DNA of 64,000 nt from Falsibacillus pallidus (GTDB lineage Bacteria; Bacillota; Bacilli; Bacillales; DSM-25281): positions 248,001 to 312,000 of the forward strand of contig NZ_QQAY01000001.1 of the NCBI RefSeq assembly GCF_003350505.1, in the 5' to 3' direction. Below, piece after piece: positions 48,038 to 56,107 of the stretch; within the stretch, counting starts at the first letter, position 1; the number at the start of each line of letters is the position of its first letter. The notes beneath the pieces were generated by a model. That model was not told where the DNA came from and made no database searches. It worked only from the letters and a program-made list of their open reading frames with translations. Both the position numbers and the translations under genes were made by a program.

Positions 48038-48293
48038 ATTTAGATGGATCTCTTTCTTCCTGCAATAAATCAAAAATTTCAATTGCAGCGATATCCATGT
48101 CATCAAATTGAAATTTATTAGCTTTTGAATCTGTATCATAAACTTCAAGTTCAAAAGCTCCAGTGGAAGGAAAGTATTTCACTTGGCAAAGTGTCTTCCC
48201 GTTCATTTCAAAAAGTCTTTGCTGTACTTCACCATTTTCGTTTGTTTCCTGCATTGTTTTTAGTCGTTGAATAATTCCGAGTAATTGAGACAT
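48036..48293 (-). CDS. ykuJ: YkuJ family protein
   Basis: An 85-residue small alpha/beta protein starting MSQLLGIIQRLKTM. The family has a solved structure but no known function. The ATG at 48293 lies after AAAGGGG. Placement upstream of cbpB agrees with YkuJ. The ykuK gene that usually lies between them is absent. Confidence 0.85.
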   Translation of the reverse strand: MSQLLGIIQRLKTMQETNENGEVQQRLFEMNGKTLCQVKYFPSTGAFELEVYDTDSKANKFQFDDMDIAAIEIFDLLQEERDPSK

Positions 48294-48576
48294 GTTAAAT
48301 CCCCTTTCCATCTTCTCTATAATGTATGATTTGCGGAAAAGCCCATTCTATCCGTCAACATTATAAGCTATTTCTGATTAAAATGGGTGAATCAGAAATA
48401 GGATTTATTTTGTTCATTTCATTTCAAAAAACAAAACTCATTTAAAAACTTTATCATACTTTGTAAAGAAAATCACTTAGAAAGAATTTACTAAATACTC
48501 TTTTTGACAGAAACCTAAAAATAAGCGACACTATGAAAAGCGTTCAACGATTTTATTGATGAAAGAGGAAATTGAA

Positions 48577-48813
48577 ATGAAAGAAGTAATCGTTTATTCA
48601 CAGCCGGAATGTCCTCCTTGTGAAATCGTGAAACTATTCCTCAAGGAACATTCCATCCCATTTAAAGAGAAGAACATAAAAATTGATTCCAAGGCAAAAA
48701 AAGAATTGATAAACCATTACAAAGCTTTTTCCACACCGGTTACTATCATCGATGGAGAAGCTGTAATAGGATTTGATCTCGAGAAAATATCTTCTCTTTT
48801 AAACATTAAATAA
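48577..48813 (+). CDS. Glutaredoxin/NrdH-like redox protein
   Basis: A 78-residue thioredoxin-fold protein with a CPPC active site (C12, C15) in YSQPECPPCEIV and the cis-Pro segment STPVTIIDGEAVIGFD. Probably reduced by bacillithiol or thioredoxin reductase. Target unknown. The ATG at 48577 follows GAGG by 8 nt, and upstream in-frame starts lack spacing. A TTGACA at 48504-48509 may be its -35, with a poor -10. Confidence 0.82.
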   Translation: MKEVIVYSQPECPPCEIVKLFLKEHSIPFKEKNIKIDSKAKKELINHYKAFSTPVTIIDGEAVIGFDLEKISSLLNIK

Positions 48814-48840
48814 GGACCCCTTTGCCAGGGGCCCTTATTT
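48809..48840. terminator. Bidirectional terminator
   Basis: Arms AATAAGG-CCCCT and AGGGG-CCTTATT (48809-48821, 48827-48838), one mismatch. Confidence 0.8.
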
Positions 48841-48848
48841 TTATATGA

Positions 48849-49469
48849 TTAACCGAACAAATAAAAAGCTTCTTTAAATGGAGAAAATGAAAATGAAGTT
48901 AAAAAATGCCCTATCAGACGATTGGCCAAAGCTGGCGTGTCATCTTTTTTCTTAGCCGTTTCCTTTTTAACTGCGATATCTTCCGGAGTGCCCATCCCGA
49001 TATCATCGATTTTCCATCCATCATCCGTTTGAATCCATCTAACCCATTGATAGCCATCTTCAAAAGATACAGGACCTTCACCATCATCTACGAATTTTTC
49101 CATTACATAAATAGCATCTTTAGTACTATTAACTGCTTTTGTCTTTCCATCCTCATAGGTGAAAAACGGTATAAAATATTGCGCAAAGTCAGAGCCGAAT
49201 GTCTGATATCCATTATCGGTTTGAACGATATTTTCATTTATGAATTTATCCATGAACTCATCAGTGAAATAAGGTGTCAATACTTGTTTTACTTCCCCCA
49301 TAGATCTTTCCTTTTCGCTTAACGCGACTTGGGCATGAAAAGCATCTTTGGTTGCTGAAATCATGTCCATTCTGCTATCAGATGCCTTTGCCGGTGCAGA
49401 CACTGCTAACGCGATAAAAAGGAACGCTGCCGATAACAAAACTCCCCTGCCGACCATTTTTAGATTCAT
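48849..49469 (-). CDS. Secreted DUF3993-type protein
   Basis: A 206-residue exported protein. The signal peptide ends at a likely cleavage site after SAPAKA (about residue 29). The mature part holds a conserved fold with EVKQVLTPYFTDEFMDKFINEN and a C-terminal W-rich segment YQWVRWIQTDDGWKIDDIGMG, resembling DUF3993. Function unknown. ATG after GAAAGGAGAAGGACT. Confidence 0.7.
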   Translation of the reverse strand: MNLKMVGRGVLLSAAFLFIALAVSAPAKASDSRMDMISATKDAFHAQVALSEKERSMGEVKQVLTPYFTDEFMDKFINENIVQTDNGYQTFGSDFAQYFIPFFTYEDGKTKAVNSTKDAIYVMEKFVDDGEGPVSFEDGYQWVRWIQTDDGWKIDDIGMGTPEDIAVKKETAKKKDDTPALANRLIGHFLTSFSFSPFKEAFYLFG

Positions 49470-49623
49470 GCAGTCCTTCTCCTTTCGATCTCCCTTTTGT
49501 CTGTCCTCATTGTAGCAAGTGAAAAGTGTCGATATGACTTCAATCGTTCGTAAAATTCCAACAATAATCTGTATAATATGACTTTACCCACCAACACTTG
49601 CGGTATTCTGGTTAAAAAGACCC

Positions 49624-49657
49624 AAAAAAAATAACCTCAATATGAGGTTATTTTTTT
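49624..49657. terminator. Bidirectional terminator
   Basis: AAAAAAATAACCTC pairs with GAGGTTATTTTTTT around a 5-base loop. Confidence 0.9.
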
Positions 49658-49677
49658 AGCATATAAGAAGATTGTAA

Positions 49678-49917
49678 TCAATACCTATGCTGAAAAGCTT
49701 CATATGCGACATATAGCAATGCCAGACCAATTATGATGATATAGGTCAGGAAGATGGGGTTCCGTATATAAGAATGTTCCTTGACAGCCCCGGATATTTT
49801 TGAATCCAATTCACCTTCCACTGCTTTTTGGCCTTTGGCAATAAATAAAGTGTAAATAAGGGCAAATGCCAAAATAGCCACACAAACGATGGATAGGATG
49901 ATCATGTATATACTCAT
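49678..49917 (-). CDS. Small two-helix membrane protein, unknown
   Basis: A 79-residue protein with membrane helices at about 3-26 and 53-73. The middle carries GELDSKISGAVKEHSY. I recognise no family. ATG after AAAGGATGGAGC. It lies just downstream of ykuI, facing the terminator shared with the exported DUF3993-type gene. Confidence 0.65.
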   Translation of the reverse strand: MSIYMIILSIVCVAILAFALIYTLFIAKGQKAVEGELDSKISGAVKEHSYIRNPIFLTYIIIIGLALLYVAYEAFQHRY

Positions 49918-49983
49918 GAAAGCTCCATCCTTTCAGGAATTTTTATTCTTACCATTCCCAAAAGGGGGCTCGTGTATTCAATC

Positions 49984-51201
49984 CTACCTTAGCAGTCCTT
50001 CCTGTTCGTAGAGAAATTCATAGGACAAGTCGATAAATAAAAATTGGCCGTTTTTTAACGGGTATGAAAATGTCCGGATATTCTGCCCGGTTTCTAAATC
50101 ACTATATAAATCCGATAGCAGACCTTTTTGATCACGATTCATTTTAACAATATTTTCAAGGAAATACGGACGCCAGCTCCAGTTTTTCCCTTTATATTCA
50201 GCTTGCAAAATCCAGTTCTTATCCTTCTTAAAATAGTTGGAGGACTGCTGAATTCCATTTTCGTCGCATATATAAAGTCTGAAGCTCATGTCTTCTAATT
50301 CTTCCGCTATTAATTTCAAGGTTGGATCCGGTTCGCTCCCTTTTTTGCTGCTCAGAAAAAACTGCTGAAGCTTTTCTTGCAGTCCGTCCGCAAGCCTGTA
50401 GACCATTGCTAATTTATTTTTCTCATGTTCAATATATTTTTCAAATTTAGACTGGAGTTCTTTTTTGCACACATATTCTTCTGTAAAATCACTGTTGGGC
50501 TTATGAAGGAAGAATCCCTGATAATACCTTCCACCATTCAGCCAGGCAAATTGAAGCTGAAAATCCATTTCAATACTCGTAAATAAAAGGGATGCCCCAA
50601 CTTTTCGCGCCAGGAGGGATATCGAAAATAGAATATCCTTTAAAGTCGTATTTCCGATATCTGTCCTAAGTGCTTTAAGGTCAACTTTTAATATATCGGG
50701 TGACAGCTGGCTTATCCGGTCAAGCTGTCCGTTTTCTTCCCCCATCTTGTCTAAAGCGATCTTGATACCCAACGCTTTCAGATATCTTAAAAAATGGTTT
50801 AAATCCGTTATATCACCGTTGTAGTTCCCTTCGGAAATTTCGAGGACAATCCGATTTAAAGACAATCCCTTCTCCTCAAATTCCTGAAGTATGGAAAGAA
50901 GCTGTTCACCATTATCAGCCATTAAGAGGTCGAGTTCCCGATTGATAAATAAAAGAGTTTCTTCTTCGCTCATCAATGCCTTCTCTAATGCTTTTGTTAA
51001 AACAAGATTATCAATTTCAATCCTGAATTCCTCTGGAATATGCACATCCTGAAAGAATGGGCCCAAGCTTTCAAATTCTTCCCCTGTTTGGAATCTGCCA
51101 AGGATTTCGTAACCGATGACCCTATGTTCATCTGCACTGAAAATTGCCTGAAAAAATGGTACAACCCTTTCACTTTTTGTTAGTATCTCTAGTGGATCCA
51201 T
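49984..51201 (-). CDS. ykuI: YkuI, degenerate EAL c-di-GMP-binding protein
   Basis: A 405-residue protein with an N-terminal EAL domain (about 1-250) and the YkuI C-terminal PAS-like domain. The EAL signature reads YEILGRF, and the catalytic DDFG motif is ALDKMG, so the second Asp is lost. It probably binds c-di-GMP without cutting it, as for B. subtilis YkuI. The ATG at 51201 follows GGAGGTC. It lies downstream of fadH. An intact PAS-GGDEF-EAL gene is 1.4 kb away. Confidence 0.9.
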   Translation of the reverse strand: MDPLEILTKSERVVPFFQAIFSADEHRVIGYEILGRFQTGEEFESLGPFFQDVHIPEEFRIEIDNLVLTKALEKALMSEEETLLFINRELDLLMADNGEQLLSILQEFEEKGLSLNRIVLEISEGNYNGDITDLNHFLRYLKALGIKIALDKMGEENGQLDRISQLSPDILKVDLKALRTDIGNTTLKDILFSISLLARKVGASLLFTSIEMDFQLQFAWLNGGRYYQGFFLHKPNSDFTEEYVCKKELQSKFEKYIEHEKNKLAMVYRLADGLQEKLQQFFLSSKKGSEPDPTLKLIAEELEDMSFRLYICDENGIQQSSNYFKKDKNWILQAEYKGKNWSWRPYFLENIVKMNRDQKGLLSDLYSDLETGQNIRTFSYPLKNGQFLFIDLSYEFLYEQEGLLR

Positions 51202-51280
51202 TGTCAGACCTCCGGTTCCATGCAATATCATTTCTCTATTATATAACATTTCACCATGGCAGGTCTCTCTCCAAATTCAA

Positions 51281-52045
51281 TCAAAACGGAAAAGGATTCA
51301 GCCATTGGCCTCCATCCATTGTTATACATTCTCCATTAATATAGCCTGCTTTATCGGAGAATAGGAAATAAGCCAACTCTGCAATTTCCTCCGGTGTTCC
51401 AAGGCGATGAAGGGGAACGCTGTTCAATGTCCTTTTAGCAGCTTCTTCTGATTCCCATAGCTTTTCTGCGCCGCCAGTCCTTTCAATCGGACCCGGGGCA
51501 ATGGCGTTAGTTCGGATTCCATATTTGTGCCCCCATTCAACTGCCAACGTCCGTGTCATGGATAGCACTCCTGCCTTTGCTGCTGCTGAATGTATGACTC
51601 CAGCTCCGGCATTCCATGCATAAGTAGCAACCATATTGATGATGCTCCCCTTGATTCCCTTCTCGATCCAATATTCACCGACAAGACGTGAACAATAAAA
51701 AGTTCCATTCAATACGATATCGATTACAGACTTCCATCCATTTACCGATAGCTTCTCAGCAGGGCAAATAAAATTCCCTGCCGCATTATTGACTAAGTAA
51801 TCAATTGTACCAAACGTTCTCACGGTCTCATTGATCATGTTCTCAACATGTGCCGGTTCCCTAACATCCATTTGGACGATCAGTACATCGTCACCTGATG
51901 AAGAAATTTCATTTTTCGCTGCTTCCAGCTTTTCTAAGTTTCTTCCTGTTATCACAACTTTGGCGCCGCCATCGACAAATCTTTTAGCCATGTATTTTCC
52001 CATCCCGCTTGAACCACCAGTTACAATCACAACTTTATTTTCCAC
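51281..52045 (-). CDS. fadH: 2,4-dienoyl-CoA reductase, FadR-regulated (YkuF)
   Basis: A 254-residue short-chain dehydrogenase needed for beta-oxidation of unsaturated fatty acids. NADP-binding [11 protein letters not shown] (10-20), NNAAGNF and the C-terminal [14 protein letters not shown] are seen. The YxxxK Tyr is absent (SAAAK at that place), as in dienoyl-CoA reductases. Start ATG after AAGGGGGATAT. A palindromic FadR-type operator with a TATAAT promoter lies 30-50 bp upstream, supporting fatty acid degradation. Confidence 0.92.
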   Translation of the reverse strand: MENKVVIVTGGSSGMGKYMAKRFVDGGAKVVITGRNLEKLEAAKNEISSSGDDVLIVQMDVREPAHVENMINETVRTFGTIDYLVNNAAGNFICPAEKLSVNGWKSVIDIVLNGTFYCSRLVGEYWIEKGIKGSIINMVATYAWNAGAGVIHSAAAKAGVLSMTRTLAVEWGHKYGIRTNAIAPGPIERTGGAEKLWESEEAAKRTLNSVPLHRLGTPEEIAELAYFLFSDKAGYINGECITMDGGQWLNPFPF

Positions 52046-52073
52046 TTAATATATCCCCCTTATAGCAAATCTT

Positions 52074-52091
52074 TGAATGAATACTCATTCA
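52074..52091. promoter_or_regulatory. FadR-like operator of fadH
   Basis: TGAATGA-ATAC-TCATTCA has perfect 7-bp arms and matches the Bacillus FadR box (acyl-CoA-released repressor). It lies directly downstream of, and overlapping, the -10. Confidence 0.75.
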
Positions 52092-52120
52092 TTATACCAA
52101 TCCTCTGTCCCATTTCGCAA
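52091..52120 (-). promoter_or_regulatory. SigA promoter for fadH
   Basis: Minus-strand TTGCGA (52115-52120), an 18-bp spacer and a perfect TATAAT (52091-52096) with the extended TGG. Confidence 0.7.
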
Positions 52121-52156
52121 TATTCTCACTATTATTAAACTCACTTAAAAAAAGAC

Positions 52157-52180
52157 AAAAAAAAAAGACAGTGTCACTGT
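52157..52180 (-). terminator. Terminator of the YkzF-like gene
   Basis: GACAGTG and CACTGTC arms (52166-52172, 52174-52180) with a run of Ts on the minus strand. Confidence 0.75.
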
Positions 52181-52187
52181 CCCTATC

Positions 52188-52403
52188 TCATTCACTCTTA
52201 TTGATCAAAGCGTTATTTAATTTGGCAAGCGCCCTGACAATTGATTTTTTTCGGCTGTAGCCCTTTATATTGATCGTTACATCATTGAATTCGGCAATAA
52301 CCTGACCCCATGCCCCGGCAGATTTAAACCCATAGATATATAATTTTATCAAGCCCTCTTCTATAGGAAGAAACATCATTTCGATTTTTTCATTTTTCTT
52401 CAT
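52188..52403 (-). CDS. YkzF-like small protein, unknown
   Basis: A 71-residue soluble basic protein with FLPIEEGLIKLYIYGF and the GAWGQVIAEFNDVTINIKGYS segment. Name suggested by location upstream of fadH, where B. subtilis has ykzF; sequence similarity not verified. ATG after AGGGGAG. Confidence 0.65.
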   Translation of the reverse strand: MKKNEKIEMMFLPIEEGLIKLYIYGFKSAGAWGQVIAEFNDVTINIKGYSRKKSIVRALAKLNNALINKSE

Positions 52404-52504
52404 CGGCTAACTCCCCTTTCTACAGAGAACACATCTTCCGACTACATTACTTTAATGGACAATGTAAAAATTGTCAAAATCGATGACTCAGGAAAAATAA
52501 AGAG

Positions 52505-52550
52505 AAAGCCCGCAAAAATCCATATTTATACCATATGAACTGCAGGCTTT
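52505..52550 (-). terminator. Terminator of the GGDEF-EAL gene
   Basis: AAAGCC-GCA pairs with TGC-GGCTTT (one mismatch) with a T-rich tail on the minus strand. Confidence 0.55.
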
Positions 52551-52565
52551 GCCTATTCTCAATCG

Positions 52566-54683
52566 CTACATATTTGCAACAAGCAAATTCGTTTCAATTT
52601 CATTTGGACTGACAGGTTTACTGAAATAGAATCCCTGTGCCTTTTGGCATTTGGCATCGAGCAAAAACTCCACCTGGCTAAAATCTTCTACCCCTTCAGC
52701 AATCACCTCAAGTCCAAGGCTATGAGCTAAGTGAATAATTGTTTTTGTAATGGCAGCATCTTTGCTGTTCATTTTGATTTCCTTTACAAATGACTGGTCG
52801 ATTTTTAATATGTCAAGTGGAAACCTCTTAAGATAATTCAATGAAGAATAGCCTGTGCCAAAGTCATCGACAGAAATGACCACACCGATTTCTTTTAATC
52901 GATTAAGCATCATCAGCGTCATCCTGGTATCCTGCATCGCGCCTTCTGTTATTTCGATTTCCAGTACATTTGGAGGTAAATCATACTTTATTAAGGCATT
53001 TTTGATGAATTCCGGCAGCTTGTGCTGCAAAAACTGCTTCGGTGAGATATTAATGGCTATCCTAATATTTTGGTGGCCTTTTTCTCTCCAGGATGCAATC
53101 TGTTTGCATACATTTTCAATGACCCACTCCCCGATTGGTATAATCAACCCTGTATCTTCTGCTAAAGGGATGAATTGAGATGGAGCCACAAAGCCAAATA
53201 CGGGATTCTGCCATCTTAGGAGCGCCTCGAAACTATCCATCTTCCCCGTTATCAAATTTACTTGGGGCTGATAATAAATGATCAGCTCATTTTTTTCGAT
53301 CGCCCTTCTCAGATGGGACTCCATTAAAATGTAATTCGGAAAGGCTACATTCATATCTGCATTATAAAACCGATAATGCGCTTTGCCTTTTTGTTTGACT
53401 TGGAAAAGAGCGCTGTCGGCACTTTTAATCAACGATTCTGTATCTTTTCCGTCACTCGGAAACATGCTGATTCCAATTGAAGGAGTGATAAAATATTCTT
53501 CCTCCATTAAGTAAACGGGTTCACTGAATACAGCCAATATCTTCTGTGCTGCTTTCTCTGCACAGCTTCTATGGGCTTGAAGCAGGACAACGACAAATTC
53601 ATCCCCACCCAGACGGTAGATCCTATATCTCATCAACGAAAGATTCATGAGCCTGTCAGCGATTTTCTTCAAAATTTCATCACCAGTCTTGTGGCCCAAT
53701 GTATCATTGAAGTATTTGAACCTGTCCAAATCAATATAGAGCAGGGCCATTTCCACCCTTTCAGCTTGAGCTTTCGGAATTTCATCCTGTAAATGCTCCA
53801 AAAGGGCACGTCTGTTCCAGAGACCTGTTAATTGATCATGAAATGCCATATACTTTATGGTTTCCGTATTTCGGGAATGTTCAGTCATATCTCTTATAAT
53901 CACATAGATGCCAATTATAGAATCATTCACCACAATGGGAATGGACTTTAACTGTACAAGCAGTTCATTTCCTTTTTTGTGGATGATGCTGCAAATGCTC
54001 ATTTCTTTCGCATTCCCTGAGAGGGCTTCTTTTAGCATATGAGAAATAGAAGCAAGCTCTTCATCCGGTACCAAATTGAAGATTGATCGCTGAACAAGTT
54101 CTTTTTCACAATACCCCATCATTGATTTGCTCGCAGAATTGGCATTAATAATTCTGCCTTTATCATCCAGTGAAAGTATCGCATCAAGATTGTGATCAAT
54201 AATGGATCGATATCTCTGTTCACTTTCCAACAGCATATTTTTTTCATCAAATGTTGCTGTCATATCCCTTGATATTGCTACGACAAATTCAATTTCACCA
54301 GTCTCTTCATTATGTATAGGAGTCAATATAGACTGATTAACGATGGATTTCCCATTTGGCAGTTCAATTCTGTCGTAATAGGAAGTTCCCTTTGAGTTCT
54401 TCAGAATCTTCTTGTATTTACTTTGAAGAGTGATGGAGGCTTCGTGATCGCCAATGACCTCATCCATATAGCTGCCAATGCTTTCAGAAGATAAACCTGC
54501 CTGCTTCAATCCTATTTCATTGACAAATAGATATTTGAATCTTTCGCATTCCCCATGCTCCACTTTCATAATGAATACAGCATCATTAATATGGTGGAGA
54601 ATGACCTCATAGAGAATCTCTTTAATTTTATTTTTATTTTCATTTAGTAGTTCATTATTGAGAATCTTTTCAAGCTGCTCCAT
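52566..54683 (-). CDS. PAS-PAS-GGDEF-EAL c-di-GMP enzyme
   Basis: A 705-residue cytosolic protein with no membrane helix. Two PAS domains (about 30-150 and 155-280), a GGDEF domain with intact LGGDEF, and an EAL domain with EALLRW and the intact DDFGTGYSS catalytic motif. No RxxD inhibitory site precedes GGDEF. It may make or degrade c-di-GMP in response to a signal sensed by PAS. Two adjacent ATGs exist; the second (54683) has the better 7-nt spacing from AAAGGA. No B. subtilis ortholog assigned. Confidence 0.92.
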   Translation of the reverse strand: MEQLEKILNNELLNENKNKIKEILYEVILHHINDAVFIMKVEHGECERFKYLFVNEIGLKQAGLSSESIGSYMDEVIGDHEASITLQSKYKKILKNSKGTSYYDRIELPNGKSIVNQSILTPIHNEETGEIEFVVAISRDMTATFDEKNMLLESEQRYRSIIDHNLDAILSLDDKGRIINANSASKSMMGYCEKELVQRSIFNLVPDEELASISHMLKEALSGNAKEMSICSIIHKKGNELLVQLKSIPIVVNDSIIGIYVIIRDMTEHSRNTETIKYMAFHDQLTGLWNRRALLEHLQDEIPKAQAERVEMALLYIDLDRFKYFNDTLGHKTGDEILKKIADRLMNLSLMRYRIYRLGGDEFVVVLLQAHRSCAEKAAQKILAVFSEPVYLMEEEYFITPSIGISMFPSDGKDTESLIKSADSALFQVKQKGKAHYRFYNADMNVAFPNYILMESHLRRAIEKNELIIYYQPQVNLITGKMDSFEALLRWQNPVFGFVAPSQFIPLAEDTGLIIPIGEWVIENVCKQIASWREKGHQNIRIAINISPKQFLQHKLPEFIKNALIKYDLPPNVLEIEITEGAMQDTRMTLMMLNRLKEIGVVISVDDFGTGYSSLNYLKRFPLDILKIDQSFVKEIKMNSKDAAITKTIIHLAHSLGLEVIAEGVEDFSQVEFLLDAKCQKAQGFYFSKPVSPNEIETNLLVANM

Positions 54684-54901
54684 CATACCATCCTTTTATG
54701 TTCACATACATCTGAACTATCGATTCAATTATTTTACCCGTCCCATTCTTAAATTGATATCAATAATCAGAATTTCAGCTAAATAGGTTTAATACTATTT
54801 TACTAGTATTTGCAGGGTATTTACTAGAATGATTCTGAAAAATTTATAAAATCGCAATAAATAGGTCTATATACCCATTAGTTTTTATACTAGACGTTTG
54901 T

Positions 54902-54922
54902 CCTGTCCTACCACCGGACAGG
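54902..54922. other. Hairpin in the leader of the Pro/Tyr-rich gene
   Basis: CCTGTCC (54902-54908) pairs with GGACAGG (54916-54922) around TACCACC, 55 bp before the start. It is a possible leader structure; a TATACT at 54886-54891 could be its -10. The flanks 54687-54885 show nothing. Confidence 0.4.
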
Positions 54923-54976
54923 CGCATCTGTCTTTATTGTACATAAAATGTTGACAGAGAAAGGAGGTATGAGTTG

Positions 54977-55291
54977 ATGTATCCTCAATACTATCACCCT
55001 TACCGAGCCCCCATGAATTATAGAAATGATGAACGATTCTTTTTTGGTCTAGGATTGCTTCCATTTTTGGCAGGTGGATTAGCAGGATTGGCAGTGGGAC
55101 CATTCTTATATAACCGCCCATGCTGCCCACCGTATCCTTATCCGCCGTATCCTGCACCGTATCCTGCTCCATATCCTGCTCCATACCCGGCGGCATATCC
55201 AGGCTATCCACAACAATATCCGCCAATGCCTCAACAAAACCCGAATTTACAGTATGCTCCGGTTAACGAAACGATAAATGTTTATAAATGA
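54977..55291 (+). CDS. Pro/Tyr-rich small protein, spore-coat-like
   Basis: A 104-residue protein. A Tyr/Pro/Arg-rich N-terminus is followed by a glycine-rich hydrophobic helix (FFFGLGLLPFLAGGLAGLAV, about 25-44), a CC pair, and a proline/tyrosine repeat of PYPA units coded by 12-bp repeats. The composition suggests a structural or coat-like protein. The ATG at 54977 lies 9 nt after AGGAGG, and the TTG codon upstream is not needed. No family assigned. Confidence 0.6.
   Translation: MYPQYYHPYRAPMNYRNDERFFFGLGLLPFLAGGLAGLAVGPFLYNRPCCPPYPYPPYPAPYPAPYPAPYPAAYPGYPQQYPPMPQQNPNLQYAPVNETINVYK
55146..55195 (+). repeat. 12-bp tandem repeats coding PYPA
   Basis: About four near-perfect 12-bp units such as CCGTATCCTGCA. 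Length may vary between strains. Confidence 0.75.
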
Positions 55292-55300
55292 CAAAATTGA

Positions 55301-55326
55301 CAGCATCAATTAAATGGTGCTGTTTT
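55301..55326 (+). terminator. Possible terminator after the Pro/Tyr-rich gene
   Basis: CAGCATCA pairs with TGGTGCTG, followed by four Ts. Confidence 0.5.
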
Positions 55327-55357
55327 CCATTCGAGTCTTTCCTTTAAAGTGAAAAAG

Positions 55358-55366
55358 TGGTATAAT
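55358..55366 (+). promoter_or_regulatory. Extended -10 promoter for ykyB
   Basis: TGG-TATAAT, perfect -10, 57 bp before the start. No obvious -35. Confidence 0.5.
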
Positions 55367-55422
55367 CAAGACAATTCGGACAAATCTTCAGACCTATACT
55401 AAAATTGAAAGGAGATTCCAGC

Positions 55423-55884
55423 TTGAATTCTCAAGGAAAAACCACCCCTTCCAACACTACTATAGAAAACCTCTCCCGTGCTATTTTTACCGTAAATCGG
55501 CATGCCAAAACAGCTACCAACCCCAAATTTTTATACAACCTAAAAAGACAAGCCATCCTCAAAATGCTTAAAGAAGGCAAAGCAAAAAAACTTGGATTAC
55601 ACTTTTCGGAAAATCCCAAATTCAGCAAGCAGCAATCCGATGTACTCGTTAAATGTGGAGAATACTTGTTTCATATTCCCCCATGCAAACACGATTTTGA
55701 AAATCTGACGCACCTTGGTGAACTGGACTATTCAACAAGAAATCCAAATTATCGAATGCCTTTGACTCACGCTAAAAACCTCCTGCAAAAATACACTGGC
55801 GTCAAAGAAGAATCAAAGCAGCCTCCGGGCAAGAAAAAATATTCAAAGCCTGTATTTAAGAAACTTGGAGACAGTTTCTTTTAA
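55423..55884 (+). CDS. ykyB: YkyB-like protein
   Basis: A 153-residue soluble basic protein. N-terminal region NLSRAIFTVNRHAKTA, then KFLYNLKRQAILKMLKEGKAKKLGLHFSENP and a C-terminal HIPPCKHDFENL. Function unknown. The start is TTG, 8 nt after AAAGGAG. A further upstream TTG falls in front of the site. Location near cheV matches B. subtilis. Confidence 0.88.
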   Translation: MNSQGKTTPSNTTIENLSRAIFTVNRHAKTATNPKFLYNLKRQAILKMLKEGKAKKLGLHFSENPKFSKQQSDVLVKCGEYLFHIPPCKHDFENLTHLGELDYSTRNPNYRMPLTHAKNLLQKYTGVKEESKQPPGKKKYSKPVFKKLGDSFF

Positions 55885-56073
55885 AATTATAGCTCTTTTC
55901 TCAAAGTTTGTTGCTTTACGCATTATACCAGGAGAACTTTTGCAATCTATGCAGAAAATTCAGCTAGAAAAGAGCCTGGATACTCCATTTCAACGCGCAA
56001 AACAGGTGTTTTTACGTTAAAATCGGCTTTAAGATTTTAACAACAATATTTACGAAAACAGCCTTAATTGTTC

Positions 56074-56103
56074 AAAAAAAGCGGACACTTGTCCGCTTTT
56101 TTT
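56074..56103. terminator. Bidirectional terminator ykyB/cheV
   Basis: AAAAAAAGCGGACA (56074-56087) pairs with 56090-56103. It lies 190 bp beyond ykyB and next to the cheV stop. Confidence 0.85.
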
Positions 56104-56107
56104 ATAT

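Noticed and set aside
54885-55226. 113-codon reading opposite the Pro/Tyr-rich gene
   Set aside because: It is the mirror of a repetitive sequence, and no ribosome binding site or start context supports it.
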